Part shown: positions 24,355 to 34,114 of the stretch, one piece after another
How the letters are laid out: each line of letters begins with the position of its first letter
How positions within the stretch are numbered: the first letter of the stretch is position 1
NCBI GenBank assembly: GCA_934654585.1
Contig: CAKUGF010000001.1
Coordinates: forward strand, 144,195 to 208,194
Direction: 5' to 3'
DNA from: an uncultured Collinsella sp.
GTDB taxonomy: Bacteria; Actinomycetota; Coriobacteriia; Coriobacteriales; Coriobacteriaceae
Length of the DNA stretch: 64,000 nt
Notes under the pieces: model-generated
What the model saw: the letters and a program-made list of their open reading frames with translations, nothing else
The model's database searches: none
What the model was told of the DNA's origin: nothing
Program-made: the position numbers and the translations under genes

Positions 24355-24388
24355 GTGTATATAACCGGTAAGCACAGTATATATACAC
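24355..24388. promoter_or_regulatory. Candidate GntR operator and promoter region
   Basis: GTGTATATA (24355-24363) is mirrored by TATATACAC (24380-24388) with a 16-base spacer, 27-60 bp upstream of the regulator gene. TATATA inside the arms could serve as -10 box, so binding would block the promoter. Confidence 0.55.
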
Positions 24389-24432
24389 TATGCACGGTTA
24401 CGCAAGAGGGAAATCAGGATGGCCGGCGACCT

Positions 24433-24575
24433 TTTGTCTCGATCTGTAACATCTGGAGCCGTTTTGGGCGGCTAACTGTTACAGATTGAGATTTTGGCGG
24501 CAGGCCCATCCGTTTGTCTCAATCTGTAACGGGTAGAGGTTCAAAACCCGTCTAGATGTTACAGATCGAGACAAA
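24433..24575. repeat. 143-bp nested palindrome with four TTTGTCTC-ATCTGTAAC half-sites
   Basis: A 22-bp arm at 24433-24454 (beginning TTTGTCTCGATCTG) is exactly complementary to 24554-24575. Within it, GTTACAGATTGAGA (24478-24491) faces CTCAATCTGTAAC (24518-24530), and ACGGGT at 24528 pairs with ACCCGT at 24546. The four half-sites alternate in orientation. No gene is visible here. It sits between the divergent GntR operon and prfC. Confidence 0.8.
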
Positions 24576-24662
24576 CTGCTGCGGAGCGCCGCCGCCGACT
24601 GGTATCCAAGCCCCAACTGATGAATTTGTCCTGATAGGCGCTCTGTCGCAGCATTTCGCGGC

Positions 24663-24668
24663 TACAAT
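24663..24668 (+). promoter_or_regulatory. Candidate -10 box (TACAAT) of prfC
   Basis: TACAAT lies 48 bp before the ATG at 24716. No clear -35 box is seen. Confidence 0.35.
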
Positions 24669-24715
24669 AGTCGGGTTACAACGACGTAATGCACTCAATG
24701 CAAGAAAGGATCCGC

Positions 24716-26329
<1,614 letters not shown>

Positions 26330-26429
26330 CGCATCGGCGCGGTGGCCCTGCGGGGCTGCCGCGCTGCCTGCTTGCCTGATGCCGTGTGAGCGGCTATCAT
26401 ACCCACCGTCGTCTCAAGGCCGGGGCGTC

Positions 26430-26480
26430 CGAGCAGTTCGGGTCCGATATCCTGCTCGTTAAACCTAAAACCAAAGGAGT
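26430..26480 (+). promoter_or_regulatory. Structured leader of the VUT transporter, possible preQ1-type element
   Basis: CGAGCAG (26430-26436) pairs with CTGCTCG (26452-26458). The loop contains GGGT, and the A-rich tail (TTAAACCTAAAACC) that leads into the AAAGGAG ribosome site contains ACC segments able to pair with it. This would form an H-type pseudoknot sequestering the ribosome site. It does not match a known riboswitch consensus exactly; the link comes from the downstream gene family. Confidence 0.25.
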
Positions 26481-26485
26481 ACATA

Positions 26486-27208
26486 ATGATCAAGAAGGTC
26501 ATGGAGGACTATAAGGTCCTGTTGCGGAGCATTCCCGCGGCAACGGTTTCGCTGTTTATCGTGAGCGTTATCATGATGAACCTGCTGGCCAACAAAGAGC
26601 TTATCAGCCTGCCGTATCTGGCACTCGACTGCGGCTTTGTAGTGAGCTGGGTCTCGTTTTTGTGCCAGGACATGATCTGCAAGCGCTTTGGCGCCAAGGC
26701 ATCCATCAAAATCTCTATCCTCGCACTGCTGGTCAACCTGGCCGTGAGCCTGTGCTTTTGGGCATGCTCGCTCACGCCCGGCATGTGGGGTGCTTACTAC
26801 GACACCGGCATGATCGAAGTCAACACTGCCCTTAACGCCACCATCGGTGGCACCTGGTACGTGGTGCTTGGCTCGTCGCTTGCCATGCTCGTTTCTGCCG
26901 TGGTTAACTCCACGCTCAACCAGTCGCTCGGCCGTATGCTCAAAAAGAATAATTTTGCGAGCTTTGCCTTCCGTTCCTATGTGTCCACGGGCATTGGCCA
27001 GTTTATCGACAACCTGGTCTTCGCCATTGTGGTGAGCCATACGTTCTTCGGCTGGACCTGGGTGCAGGTGCTAATGTGCTCGCTGACCGGCGCTATCGCC
27101 GAGCTGCTGTGCGAGGTCTTCCTGAGCCCCGTGGGCTACAAGGTCGTGCGTAGCTGGGAGCGCGAGAACGTGGGCGCCGAGTATCTCGAGCGTCACGCAG
27201 CTGCCTAA
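26486..27208 (+). CDS. VUT-family (YhhQ/QueT-like) queuosine precursor transporter
   Basis: A 240-residue protein with about six membrane helices: SLFIVSVIMMNLLANKEL near the start, then SWVSFLCQDMICKRFGAKASIKI, and STGIGQFIDNLVFAIV, which match the VUT family. YhhQ of E. coli takes up queuosine precursors. AAAGGAGTACATA precedes the ATG. The SDR gene follows after 9 bp, so the two are cotranscribed, although no functional link is known. Confidence 0.85.
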   Translation: MIKKVMEDYKVLLRSIPAATVSLFIVSVIMMNLLANKELISLPYLALDCGFVVSWVSFLCQDMICKRFGAKASIKISILALLVNLAVSLCFWACSLTPGMWGAYYDTGMIEVNTALNATIGGTWYVVLGSSLAMLVSAVVNSTLNQSLGRMLKKNNFASFAFRSYVSTGIGQFIDNLVFAIVVSHTFFGWTWVQVLMCSLTGAIAELLCEVFLSPVGYKVVRSWERENVGAEYLERHAAA

Positions 27209-27217
27209 GGAGCCAAT

Positions 27218-27898
27218 ATGCAGGTATTGATCACGGGCGCCTCGGGCGGTATCGGGGCTGCGTGCGTGCAGCGCTTTTTGGACGAGGGCCACGAGGTTGT
27301 GGGCTTTGATCTGCTGCCGGCCACGGTTGAGCACGAGCGCTACCGCCATCTGGTCGTGGATGTCCGTGAGCCGGACACGTTTCCGGACGACCTGGAGCCC
27401 CAGGTGATCGTGAACGTTGCCGGTACGCAGGATTCGGCCGACGATATCGCGACCAACCTGACGGGTACCATCAACGTGACCGAGCGCTATGCCTTTGTGG
27501 GGGAGGGCCTTGCCGCTAAGGCGGCGCCGGCCATCCGATCCGTGGTCAATGTGGGCTCGGCGAGCGGGCACACGGGCTCTGAGTTCCCTGTGTACGCTGC
27601 CAGCAAGGGCGGCATTGTCGCCTATACCAAGAACCTTGCAAACCGCCTAGCGCCGCAGGCCATCGCCAACAGTGTGGACCCGGGTGGCGTCATCACGCCG
27701 CTCAACCGTTGCGTGATGGAAGACGAGCGCCTGTGGGCTCAGATTATGGAACTCACGCCGCTTAAGCGCTGGGCTACGGCACAAGAGATCGCTGAGTGGA
27801 TCTACTTTGTGGGCGTGACCAATCGGTTTATGACCGGGCAGAGCCTACTCATCGATGGCGGCGAGGCCGGCCGCACGCAGTTTATTTGGCCCGAGTAA
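27218..27898 (+). CDS. Short-chain dehydrogenase/reductase
   Basis: A 226-residue SDR. TGASGGIG near the N-terminus binds NAD(P), NVAG is the core strand, and the catalytic Ser and YAASK (Tyr and Lys) follow VGSASG. The Asp after strand 2 (GFDLLP) suggests NAD preference. IDGGEAGRTQFIWPE closes the protein. Substrates of this class range from sugar alcohols to steroids and bile acids, and none can be chosen. It is downstream of the VUT transporter and ends at a strong terminator. Confidence 0.88.
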   Translation: MQVLITGASGGIGAACVQRFLDEGHEVVGFDLLPATVEHERYRHLVVDVREPDTFPDDLEPQVIVNVAGTQDSADDIATNLTGTINVTERYAFVGEGLAAKAAPAIRSVVNVGSASGHTGSEFPVYAASKGGIVAYTKNLANRLAPQAIANSVDPGGVITPLNRCVMEDERLWAQIMELTPLKRWATAQEIAEWIYFVGVTNRFMTGQSLLIDGGEAGRTQFIWPE

Positions 27899-27901
27899 CA
27901 G

Positions 27902-27935
27902 ACGCGCCCGATGGAAAGCTGTCGGGCGCGTTTTT
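27902..27935. terminator. Bidirectional terminator between SDR and ung
   Basis: ACGCGCCCGA pairs with TCGGGCGCGT around a GC-poor loop, followed by TTTTT at 27931-27935. Confidence 0.9.
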
Positions 27936-27948
27936 GAACTATCGATTG

Positions 27949-28674
27949 TTAGCCGAGGCAAGTCCAGTTGACGGGGCTCGAGCCATGCTGTTTGAGTAGC
28001 CGATCGGCAGCGGAGAAGGGGCGCGAGCCCATAAAAGCGGGGAGCTCTGTTGTGGCCCGGTTGGCCGAAAGCGGCGAGGGGTGCGTTGACGCCAGACAGA
28101 ACTTGCCGGTCGCCTCGCTCGCGCCGGTTGCGGCGAGCTTGCCCTCGACCATCTGCTGGGCAAAGCGTCCCCACGCCAAAAAGACTACCGGTTGGGGCAG
28201 CTGGCAGCAGCACTCGATGATGTAGTCGGTTAAGGTGCTCCAGCCTAGCTTGGCGTGTGAGTTGGCGGCGTGCTCGCGCACGGTGAGCGTGGTGTTTAGG
28301 AGTAAGACGCCCTGCTGTGCCCATGGCGTTAAGTCACCCGTGGCGGGGATGGGACAGCCCAGGTCCGCATTGAGCTCCTTATAGATGTTGCGCAGGCTGG
28401 GCGGCAGCTTGGTTTGCGTCGCGGGAACCGAGAACGACAGCCCCATGGCCTGGTTGGGTCCGTGATACGGGTCTTGGCCCAAGATGACAACCTTGACCTG
28501 GTCGGCCGGGGTGTAGGCGAGGGCATTGAGGATGTCGTCTTGTGCCGGGTAGATAGTCTGCACGGCACGCAAAAGGGCGATGCGCTCGAGCAGCTGGTTC
28601 GTCGTGTCACGTACCGGCTGCGGCGCATCACCCAACCAAGTTGCTATGTTGCGGTCGCGGGTTGCGGTGTCCAT
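27949..28674 (-). CDS. ung: Uracil-DNA glycosylase
   Basis: A 241-residue family 1 UDG that removes uracil from DNA for base-excision repair. GQDPYHG holds the catalytic Asp and the water-activating loop, LLLNTTLTV the uracil-recognition segment, and HPSPLS the leucine intercalation loop with the catalytic His. PPSLRNIYKEL matches the Pro-rich loop. It is a single gene, convergent with the SDR. Confidence 0.97.
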   Translation of the reverse strand: MDTATRDRNIATWLGDAPQPVRDTTNQLLERIALLRAVQTIYPAQDDILNALAYTPADQVKVVILGQDPYHGPNQAMGLSFSVPATQTKLPPSLRNIYKELNADLGCPIPATGDLTPWAQQGVLLLNTTLTVREHAANSHAKLGWSTLTDYIIECCCQLPQPVVFLAWGRFAQQMVEGKLAATGASEATGKFCLASTHPSPLSANRATTELPAFMGSRPFSAADRLLKQHGSSPVNWTCLG

Positions 28675-28761
28675 GGGGCTCCTTTATGGCAGATGCTGTG
28701 TTGGCATCTATTGTAAAGGCGTCTGGAGACCTTTATGTCGGGGCTACAAAAGGTGAGGCGC

Positions 28762-29664
28762 TTACGAGACGTGCTCGGGCGCTCCTGCCATGTGAGCCTG
28801 TCCATGCGCGCGAAGGCGCGGGAGCTCAACGGTTGCCACCATCACGCCGGTGAGGATGAGGGCGGCGCCAAAGAAGGCGATGGGGCTCAGGACCTCGCCG
28901 ACCAGGAAGAACGAGAAGACGGCGGAGCAGACCGGCTCCAGCGAGAAGGCAAAGCCGGTGGTCTCGGCGGGCACGTGGGGCTGCACGAGCGTCTGGGTGA
29001 TAAAGCCGTAGGCAGAGCAGATGAGTGCGAGCGCGACGACCACGACGATTTCGTTGGGCGTGCTGGGAAGCGTGAAGCCGCCAAAGACGAACGCGGCGAT
29101 GCCCGAGAACAGGCCGCCAAAGCCCAGCTGCCAAACGCCCAGAGCCAGCGGGTCGACATCTTCGACAAAGCGCTTCGCCACAATGATGTGGCTGGCATAG
29201 ATAAAGGCTGAGAGCAACATGATGATCGCGCCGGGATTCAGGCTGGTAAAGTCGGCACCCGAGAGCAGCAGCATACCGCAGGTGACGATGGCGGTGCCGA
29301 TGAGTACCTTGCGCTCGGGGGCGCGACGCAGCAGGGCGGCGTTGGCAAACGGCACGATCACGACCGTCAGGCTCTGCAAAAAGCCGGCGGTGGAGGCGGA
29401 GGTAAGGCTGGAGCCCAAGCACATGCAGGTGAGCTCGGTTGCCATGATGGCGCCGATGATGGCGGCGCGAACCATGAGGTCGCGGTTGATGCGCAGCGCG
29501 TGCTTGTGGAAGAGCAGCAGGCAGGCCACAAAGGCGATGATGCAGCGCAGCGCAACGATGCTCGTGGCGTTCATGCTGTCCATGCCGATCTTCATGAGGG
29601 GGTACGAAAAGCCCCATGCGACGGGAACGGAAAACGAGAGCGCGATTGCTTTTTTGCGATCCAT
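28762..29664 (-). CDS. EamA/DMT-family transporter
   Basis: A 300-residue protein with ten predicted membrane helices in two EamA repeats. SFSVPVAWGFSYPLMKIGMDSMNAT is the typical first-helix motif and LEPVCSAVFSFFLVGEVLSP marks the second repeat. It probably exports a metabolite or amino acid. It is divergent from the LysR gene at 29823 with 158 bp between, so that LysR protein likely controls it. Confidence 0.9.
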   Translation of the reverse strand: MDRKKAIALSFSVPVAWGFSYPLMKIGMDSMNATSIVALRCIIAFVACLLLFHKHALRINRDLMVRAAIIGAIMATELTCMCLGSSLTSASTAGFLQSLTVVIVPFANAALLRRAPERKVLIGTAIVTCGMLLLSGADFTSLNPGAIIMLLSAFIYASHIIVAKRFVEDVDPLALGVWQLGFGGLFSGIAAFVFGGFTLPSTPNEIVVVVALALICSAYGFITQTLVQPHVPAETTGFAFSLEPVCSAVFSFFLVGEVLSPIAFFGAALILTGVMVATVELPRLRAHGQAHMAGAPEHVS

Positions 29665-29822
29665 GGGACTCCTTTTGTTACAGAACGGTTTCGCAAAAAG
29701 GATTCTGCCCCCAGATTTGGATGTAGTAAAGCGAATGTATCTTCAGTATGATTAAGCAATACTAATGTAGGCAAGAAAAGCGCTGGCAAAACGTTTTACG
29801 ACTGCGTCAATGTGGAGGCAAG

Positions 29823-30689
29823 ATGGCATCGCGGTATCAGATTGTTTGTATGGTGGTCGATCGTGGCAGCCTTAAGAGCGCGGCCGACGAGCTGGGCTAT
29901 ACGCAGAGCGCGGTGAGCCAGGCGGTCAAGGCGCTCGAACGCGAGCTGGGCACCACGCTCATCGAACGCGGCAAGCAGGGCGTCTCGCTTACGCGCGACG
30001 GTAAGCAGTACCTACCGTACCTGCGTCAGATCGTGACGGCCGAGGCCGAGCTCGAGGGCAAGCGCCAGGAGCTGCTGGGCCTGTCGTCGACCGACATTCG
30101 CATTGCAACGTTTACCAACGTGAGCCGAACCGTGCTGCCGCGCGTGATCCGCGACTTTGGAACGCTGCATCCGGGTGTGCGTTTTACCCTCAAACAGGGT
30201 GATTACACGCGCAATGCCCAGTGGGTGCACGACGGCGTGGTGGATTTTTGCTTTACGGCACGTGGGTTTACCGCCGGGCTTCAGAAGCGCGTAGTCTATC
30301 ACGATGAGCTCGTGGCGCTGCTGCCGGCAACGCATCCGCTGACGGCAAAGGAAAAGGTCACGCTTGCCGATTTGGCGTCCGAGCCATTTGTGCTGCTGGA
30401 CGAAGGCGAGCAGAGCCTGGTGCTTGACGCGTTTGCCGCACACGGGCTATCGCCGCATGTGACGAGCGAGGTCACCGATGACTACACTATTATGGCGATG
30501 GTTGAGGAGGGGCTGGGCGTGAGCATGCTCTACCGTCGGACCGTCGAGGGTATGCGGGCAGATATTCGCGTGCGGCCTATCGTGCATGCCCCCTCGCGCG
30601 ACGTGGTGGCGGCCTGGCGCAGCTGGGACACCATGCCCATTGCCACCAGGCGCTTTATCGATTACATGAGCTCACATATCGTCAATTAG
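29823..30689 (+). CDS. LysR-family regulator, likely of the adjacent EamA transporter
   Basis: A 288-residue LysR protein. It starts directly in the helix-turn-helix (SLKSAADELGYTQSAVSQAVKALERELG), with the effector domain beginning about residue 88. It is a little short at the N-terminus (begins MASRYQIVCMV), but the ATG has GGAGGCAAG upstream. The divergent transporter and the AT-rich 158-bp spacer between them fit the standard LysR-target arrangement. Confidence 0.9.
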   Translation: MASRYQIVCMVVDRGSLKSAADELGYTQSAVSQAVKALERELGTTLIERGKQGVSLTRDGKQYLPYLRQIVTAEAELEGKRQELLGLSSTDIRIATFTNVSRTVLPRVIRDFGTLHPGVRFTLKQGDYTRNAQWVHDGVVDFCFTARGFTAGLQKRVVYHDELVALLPATHPLTAKEKVTLADLASEPFVLLDEGEQSLVLDAFAAHGLSPHVTSEVTDDYTIMAMVEEGLGVSMLYRRTVEGMRADIRVRPIVHAPSRDVVAAWRSWDTMPIATRRFIDYMSSHIVN

Positions 30690-30715
30690 CGATTGCGTGG
30701 TGCTCGGGGTTTCGC

Positions 30716-32098
30716 CTAACGCGCCCCTGCCTTGGTCTGGGCCAGACGGTAGGTGCGCGCGGGGTGGCAGAGCAGCACGGCCACGACCATAAAGAATGCG
30801 GTTGTGCCCAGGCTGATGGGGTAGACCATCATGATGTTCGCAAAGGTGCGGAAGTGCGGGAAGACGCAGAACACCCAATAGAAGCGAATGCCGCAGACAC
30901 AGATCATGGTGATGAGGGCGGGCATGAGCGAGATGCCAAAGCCGCGCAGGTAGCCGGACATATTCTCGTAGAACATGCTAAAGGCGTACGCCGGGAAGAT
31001 CGAGCACACGCGGATATAGCCGATCGAGACGATGTTGGGATCGCTGTTGAACAGTGACAGGATCTCGCGTCCCAGGCCGACGATGATAACGATGGTGGTG
31101 AGCGCGACAATACCGCCTTCGACCAGGCAGACCTTAAGTGTCTTGGTGCAGCGGTCGATTTGACGAGCACCGTGGTTTTGTCCCACAAAGGTGGTGCAGG
31201 CCTGGCTAAAGCTGTTGAGCAGGTTGTAGCACACGTACTCCAGGCTCATGGCCGCGCTGGAGGCCGCCATGACCTCGGTGCCCAAGCTGTTGATGGCAGA
31301 CTGGATGATGATGTTTGCGACGGCAAAGACGGCGCTCTGGATACCGGCGGGCAGGCCAATCTTAACGATGCGCTTAAGGGCGACGGGGTCGATGGCAAGG
31401 TCGCGCGGGGTGACGCGGACGACGGAGTCGGTCTTGAGCAGGCGGATAAAGAGCGTAGCGGCGCTGACGGTGTAGGCGATGGCGGTGGCGATGGCGACGC
31501 CCGCCACACCCCAGTGGAGTACGGGGACAAAGATGAGGTCCAGGCCAATGTTGAGGATGGTGGACACGGCAAGCGCCTGCAGCGGCATGCGGGTGATGCC
31601 GACGGAGCGGAAGATCGCGGCTTCAAAGTTGTAGAGCAGGATCGAGGGCATGCTGAGCAAAAAGACGCGCAGGTAGAGCGATGCGAGCGGCATGGTTTCG
31701 ACAGGGACGTTGAGCGCGGCGAGCATGGGCTCGGCAAAGATCTCGCCCAGCGCGATGACGACAAAGCCCACAAGCGCCATGAGAATCGAGGTGTGGACGG
31801 CGCGTTTGACCATGTTCTGATCGTTGCGGCCGATAGCGTTGGCGATGACCACGTTGGAGCCAAGCGACATGCCAATAAACAGGTTGAGCATAAGACTGGT
31901 AAGCGGAACGTTGGAGCCGACCGCTGCCATGGCGAGGGTTCCCTGGTCGCCCGAGAAGTTACCGATGATGACCGTGGCGATGAGGTTCGACAGCTGCTCC
32001 AAGATACTCGTGGCGGCTACGGGGAAGGCGAACAGGGGAATATTGCGCCACAGCGAGCCGGTGGTCATGTCAATGTGCTTAGATGCGGTGTCTGCCAT
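30716..32098 (-). CDS. MATE-family multidrug or metabolite efflux protein
   Basis: A 460-residue membrane protein with about twelve helices. The N-terminal FAFPVAATSILEQLSNLIATVIIGNFSG and GVAGVAIATAIAY segments match the MATE DinF-like branch. Such proteins exchange cationic drugs or metabolites for Na+ or H+. It is convergent with the LysR gene, and a long palindromic repeat lies upstream. Confidence 0.9.
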   Translation of the reverse strand: MADTASKHIDMTTGSLWRNIPLFAFPVAATSILEQLSNLIATVIIGNFSGDQGTLAMAAVGSNVPLTSLMLNLFIGMSLGSNVVIANAIGRNDQNMVKRAVHTSILMALVGFVVIALGEIFAEPMLAALNVPVETMPLASLYLRVFLLSMPSILLYNFEAAIFRSVGITRMPLQALAVSTILNIGLDLIFVPVLHWGVAGVAIATAIAYTVSAATLFIRLLKTDSVVRVTPRDLAIDPVALKRIVKIGLPAGIQSAVFAVANIIIQSAINSLGTEVMAASSAAMSLEYVCYNLLNSFSQACTTFVGQNHGARQIDRCTKTLKVCLVEGGIVALTTIVIIVGLGREILSLFNSDPNIVSIGYIRVCSIFPAYAFSMFYENMSGYLRGFGISLMPALITMICVCGIRFYWVFCVFPHFRTFANIMMVYPISLGTTAFFMVVAVLLCHPARTYRLAQTKAGAR

Positions 32099-32162
32099 AC
32101 GCTCTCAATCTCTTTATATGCGCTTCAATGCTCATTTGCGCAGACGATGATACTCCTATTCG

Positions 32163-32249
32163 CCTAGTCATTGGGGACGTTCTTAAACGACTAGTCATTG
32201 GGGACGTTCTTGAATGACTAGTCGTTTAAGAACGTCCCCAATGACTAGG
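32163..32249. repeat. ACTAGT/GGGGACGTTC palindrome, 87 bp with a perfect 35-bp stem
   Basis: The 35-base arm at 32163-32197 is exactly complementary to 32215-32249. The loop TTGGGGACGTTCTTGAA carries a third partial copy of the arm. Related elements lie at 10555-10604 and 17873-17954. Confidence 0.9.
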
Positions 32250-32304
32250 TGGGGGAGGCGTGAGACAATGGTGGGCGTTGTGTTGTCCGTGCTAAGGAGT
32301 TGCC

Positions 32305-33117
32305 ATGTTGTTGTGTCCCGTTTGCCATGAGCCGTTGGTGGACGACGAGCGTGGGGCTGCATGCGCGGGCGGACATCGGTTCGATCGTGCGCGCGAGGGC
32401 TATCTGTACCTGTTGCGCTCGTCTAAGAGCGGTGACTCTATGGGCGATCCCAAGTCTCAGGCGCGCAGCCGTCGCGACTTTCTGAATCGCGACTACTATG
32501 CGCCGTTGCGCGATGCGATGGTCGAGCTGGTGTACGAACGAGCGGCTGAGCGCGGGGCGTCCACGGACAAACCGCTGACCCTGCTCGACATCTGCTGCGG
32601 CGAAGGCTACTACACAAGTGCCATGGGCTCGGTGTCGGGCGTTGATGCCTACGGCTTTGACCTGGGCAAGGAAATGGTGCGCCTAGCTGCCAAGCGGGGC
32701 GGCGCGACGTATTTCGTCGTCAACATGAAGGACATCCCCGTGGCGGATGGCGCCTTTGATATGGTGACCGAGCTCTTTGCTCCCTTTAACGAGCGCGAGT
32801 TTGCCCGCGTGCTGGCGCCCGAGGGTTCGCTCTATACCGTGGTGCCGGGCGCCCGCCATCTCTTTGGACTCAAGGAAGTGCTCTACGACACGCCGTACCT
32901 CAACGACGAAAAGCTACCGCAGACGACCGAGCTCGAGTTGGTCGGCACGCAGCGCGTGACGGCGAACATTACGCTGGCAACGCAAGCGGACATCGAGGCC
33001 GTATTCCAGATGACGCCGTACTACTACCGCACGCGTCCGGCGGACAAAGAGCGCCTGGCAAACCTCGATACCCTCCAAACGGACATCGACTTCATCATCG
33101 CCGAGTACCGCCACTAA
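32305..33117 (+). CDS. rlmA: 23S rRNA (guanine-N1) methyltransferase RlmA-like
   Basis: A 270-residue protein. The N-terminal zinc finger (CPVC, then CAGGH) is followed by RFDRAREGYLYLL, which is diagnostic of RlmA proteins that methylate G745 or G748 of 23S rRNA. The SAM domain has LLDICCGEGYYTSAM and FDMVTELFAPF. Related RlmA(II) activity affects tylosin-type macrolide resistance; whether this is RlmA(I) or (II) cannot be told. AAGGAGTTGCC precedes the ATG. The stop codon TAA is inside the palindromic repeat that begins there. Confidence 0.88.
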   Translation: MLLCPVCHEPLVDDERGAACAGGHRFDRAREGYLYLLRSSKSGDSMGDPKSQARSRRDFLNRDYYAPLRDAMVELVYERAAERGASTDKPLTLLDICCGEGYYTSAMGSVSGVDAYGFDLGKEMVRLAAKRGGATYFVVNMKDIPVADGAFDMVTELFAPFNEREFARVLAPEGSLYTVVPGARHLFGLKEVLYDTPYLNDEKLPQTTELELVGTQRVTANITLATQADIEAVFQMTPYYYRTRPADKERLANLDTLQTDIDFIIAEYRH

Positions 33118-33187
33118 CCTGCCAAAAAGGGACAGGTTTATTTTGGCAGGTTTTGCCAAAAAGGGACAGGTTTATTTTGGCAGGTTT
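33116..33187. repeat. Two tandem AACCTGCCAAAA-type palindromes
   Basis: AACCTGCCAAAA (33116-33127) pairs with TTTTGGCAGGTT (33141-33152). A second, nearly identical unit follows at 33151-33187. Both hold the core AGGGACAGGTTTA. A diverged paired form is at 53177-53281. Confidence 0.85.
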
Positions 33188-33203
33188 TATCTGGGCAAAC
33201 GTA

Positions 33204-33240
33204 AAGGGCCGACCGCGTTGCTACGCGATCGGCCCTTTTT
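33204..33240. terminator. Bidirectional terminator
   Basis: AAGGGCCGA-CCGCG pairs with CGCG-ATCGGCCCTT, followed by TTTTT on the plus strand and, on the minus strand, by TTACG after the AA pair. It separates rlmA from the convergent membrane protein gene. Confidence 0.85.
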
Positions 33241-33276
33241 GGCTGCTTGATAGCATGGGCTATGAGAGACGGGTGC

Positions 33277-33678
33277 CTACAGGCGATCCTTGTTCTCGGC
33301 CTTAACGGCGTGTGCTTGCTGAACAAAGAACAGGTCGTACACCACGATGACAAAGGCGCCGATGTTGACGGCGCTGCCGCCGAGCGCGGGAAGCGTGAGC
33401 GCGGCTTGGAGGAGCGTGGCGACCGCGGCAACAATACCGAGCTTAAACGCGCCGTCTACCTGCGAAGGCTTGTTGGCACCCTTGATGCCCGCAACGCCTG
33501 CGGCGAGGTCGATGAGGCCCTTTGCGATAATCACGGCCGCGGCGAGCATGGCATTCGATCCGTAGGTGGACTCGAGCTTGCCGGTCGCGATGCCGGCGAT
33601 TCCAATGACGAGACTTGCGATGCCCAGAACAAAATAAATCAGGGCAAGGATTTTGAGTGTCTTGCGAGCAGCGCTCAT
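33277..33678 (-). CDS. Small four-helix membrane protein
   Basis: A 133-residue protein with four hydrophobic segments: ILALIYFVLGIASLVIGIAG, NAMLAAAVIIAKGLIDLAAGVAG, LGIVAAVATLLQAALTL and NIGAFVIVVYDLFFV, with a basic N-terminus and charged C-terminal AENKDRL. It starts at the ATG at 33678, which has AAAGGATCAGCT upstream. I recognise no function. It stands alone. Confidence 0.75.
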   Translation of the reverse strand: MSAARKTLKILALIYFVLGIASLVIGIAGIATGKLESTYGSNAMLAAAVIIAKGLIDLAAGVAGIKGANKPSQVDGAFKLGIVAAVATLLQAALTLPALGGSAVNIGAFVIVVYDLFFVQQAHAVKAENKDRL

Positions 33679-33906
33679 AGCTGATCCTTTCGATGCGGGC
33701 ACGGAGAATCTGTCGCACCCAGGTTACGGCACATATCGTGAAGCACATTGTAGTTCAACGGCGGCGTGCATGCGCTTGAAAGCGTCTCTTGCCTGTACGG
33801 TCCAACCTTTCAAAAGGGAAAGCTGGGTGTAAGTCAAATCGATGGCAGCGTATGCGCGGCGCTGCGATGATGAGGCCATGGTAAGAGCTGGACCGAAGGA
33901 GGAGCC
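33679..33906. other. Intergenic stretch without a supported gene
   Basis: This stretch separates the four-helix protein from the 47-residue small protein gene. Only low-quality open frames are present. No repeat or RNA signature is visible to me. Confidence 0.5.
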
Positions 33907-34050
33907 ATGATGTACGGAGCCAAGCAAGTGGGTGAGCCGCGGTCGTTGGGAAGGCGCATGAGTGATTCTGTGATCGCTGCCGTGTGCACGGGATTGATGG
34001 CGGTGCTTTGCATTGGGATGCTGTGGACCTTGTCGCATGTGGGACAATAG
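33907..34050 (+). CDS. 47-residue single-helix membrane peptide
   Basis: The ATG at 33907 follows GAAGGAGGAGCC, one of the best ribosome sites in the window. The peptide has a basic N-terminal part (EPRSLGRRM) and one helix (VIAAVCTGLMAVLCIGMLW) ending SHVGQ. Likely a real small membrane protein of unknown role. It is followed after 64 bp by rsmJ and could form an operon with it. Confidence 0.65.
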   Translation: MMYGAKQVGEPRSLGRRMSDSVIAAVCTGLMAVLCIGMLWTLSHVGQ

Positions 34051-34114
34051 CGGACGGTTGGGTGCCGACATGAATGGCGCCCATGTATTCGTTTTTGTTT
34101 GCTAAGGAGTGTCC

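Noticed and set aside
33138..33190. Short protein fragments read through the palindromic repeats.
   Set aside because: The repeats translate into similar peptides wherever they occur, which is a typical false-gene signal of REP-like DNA.
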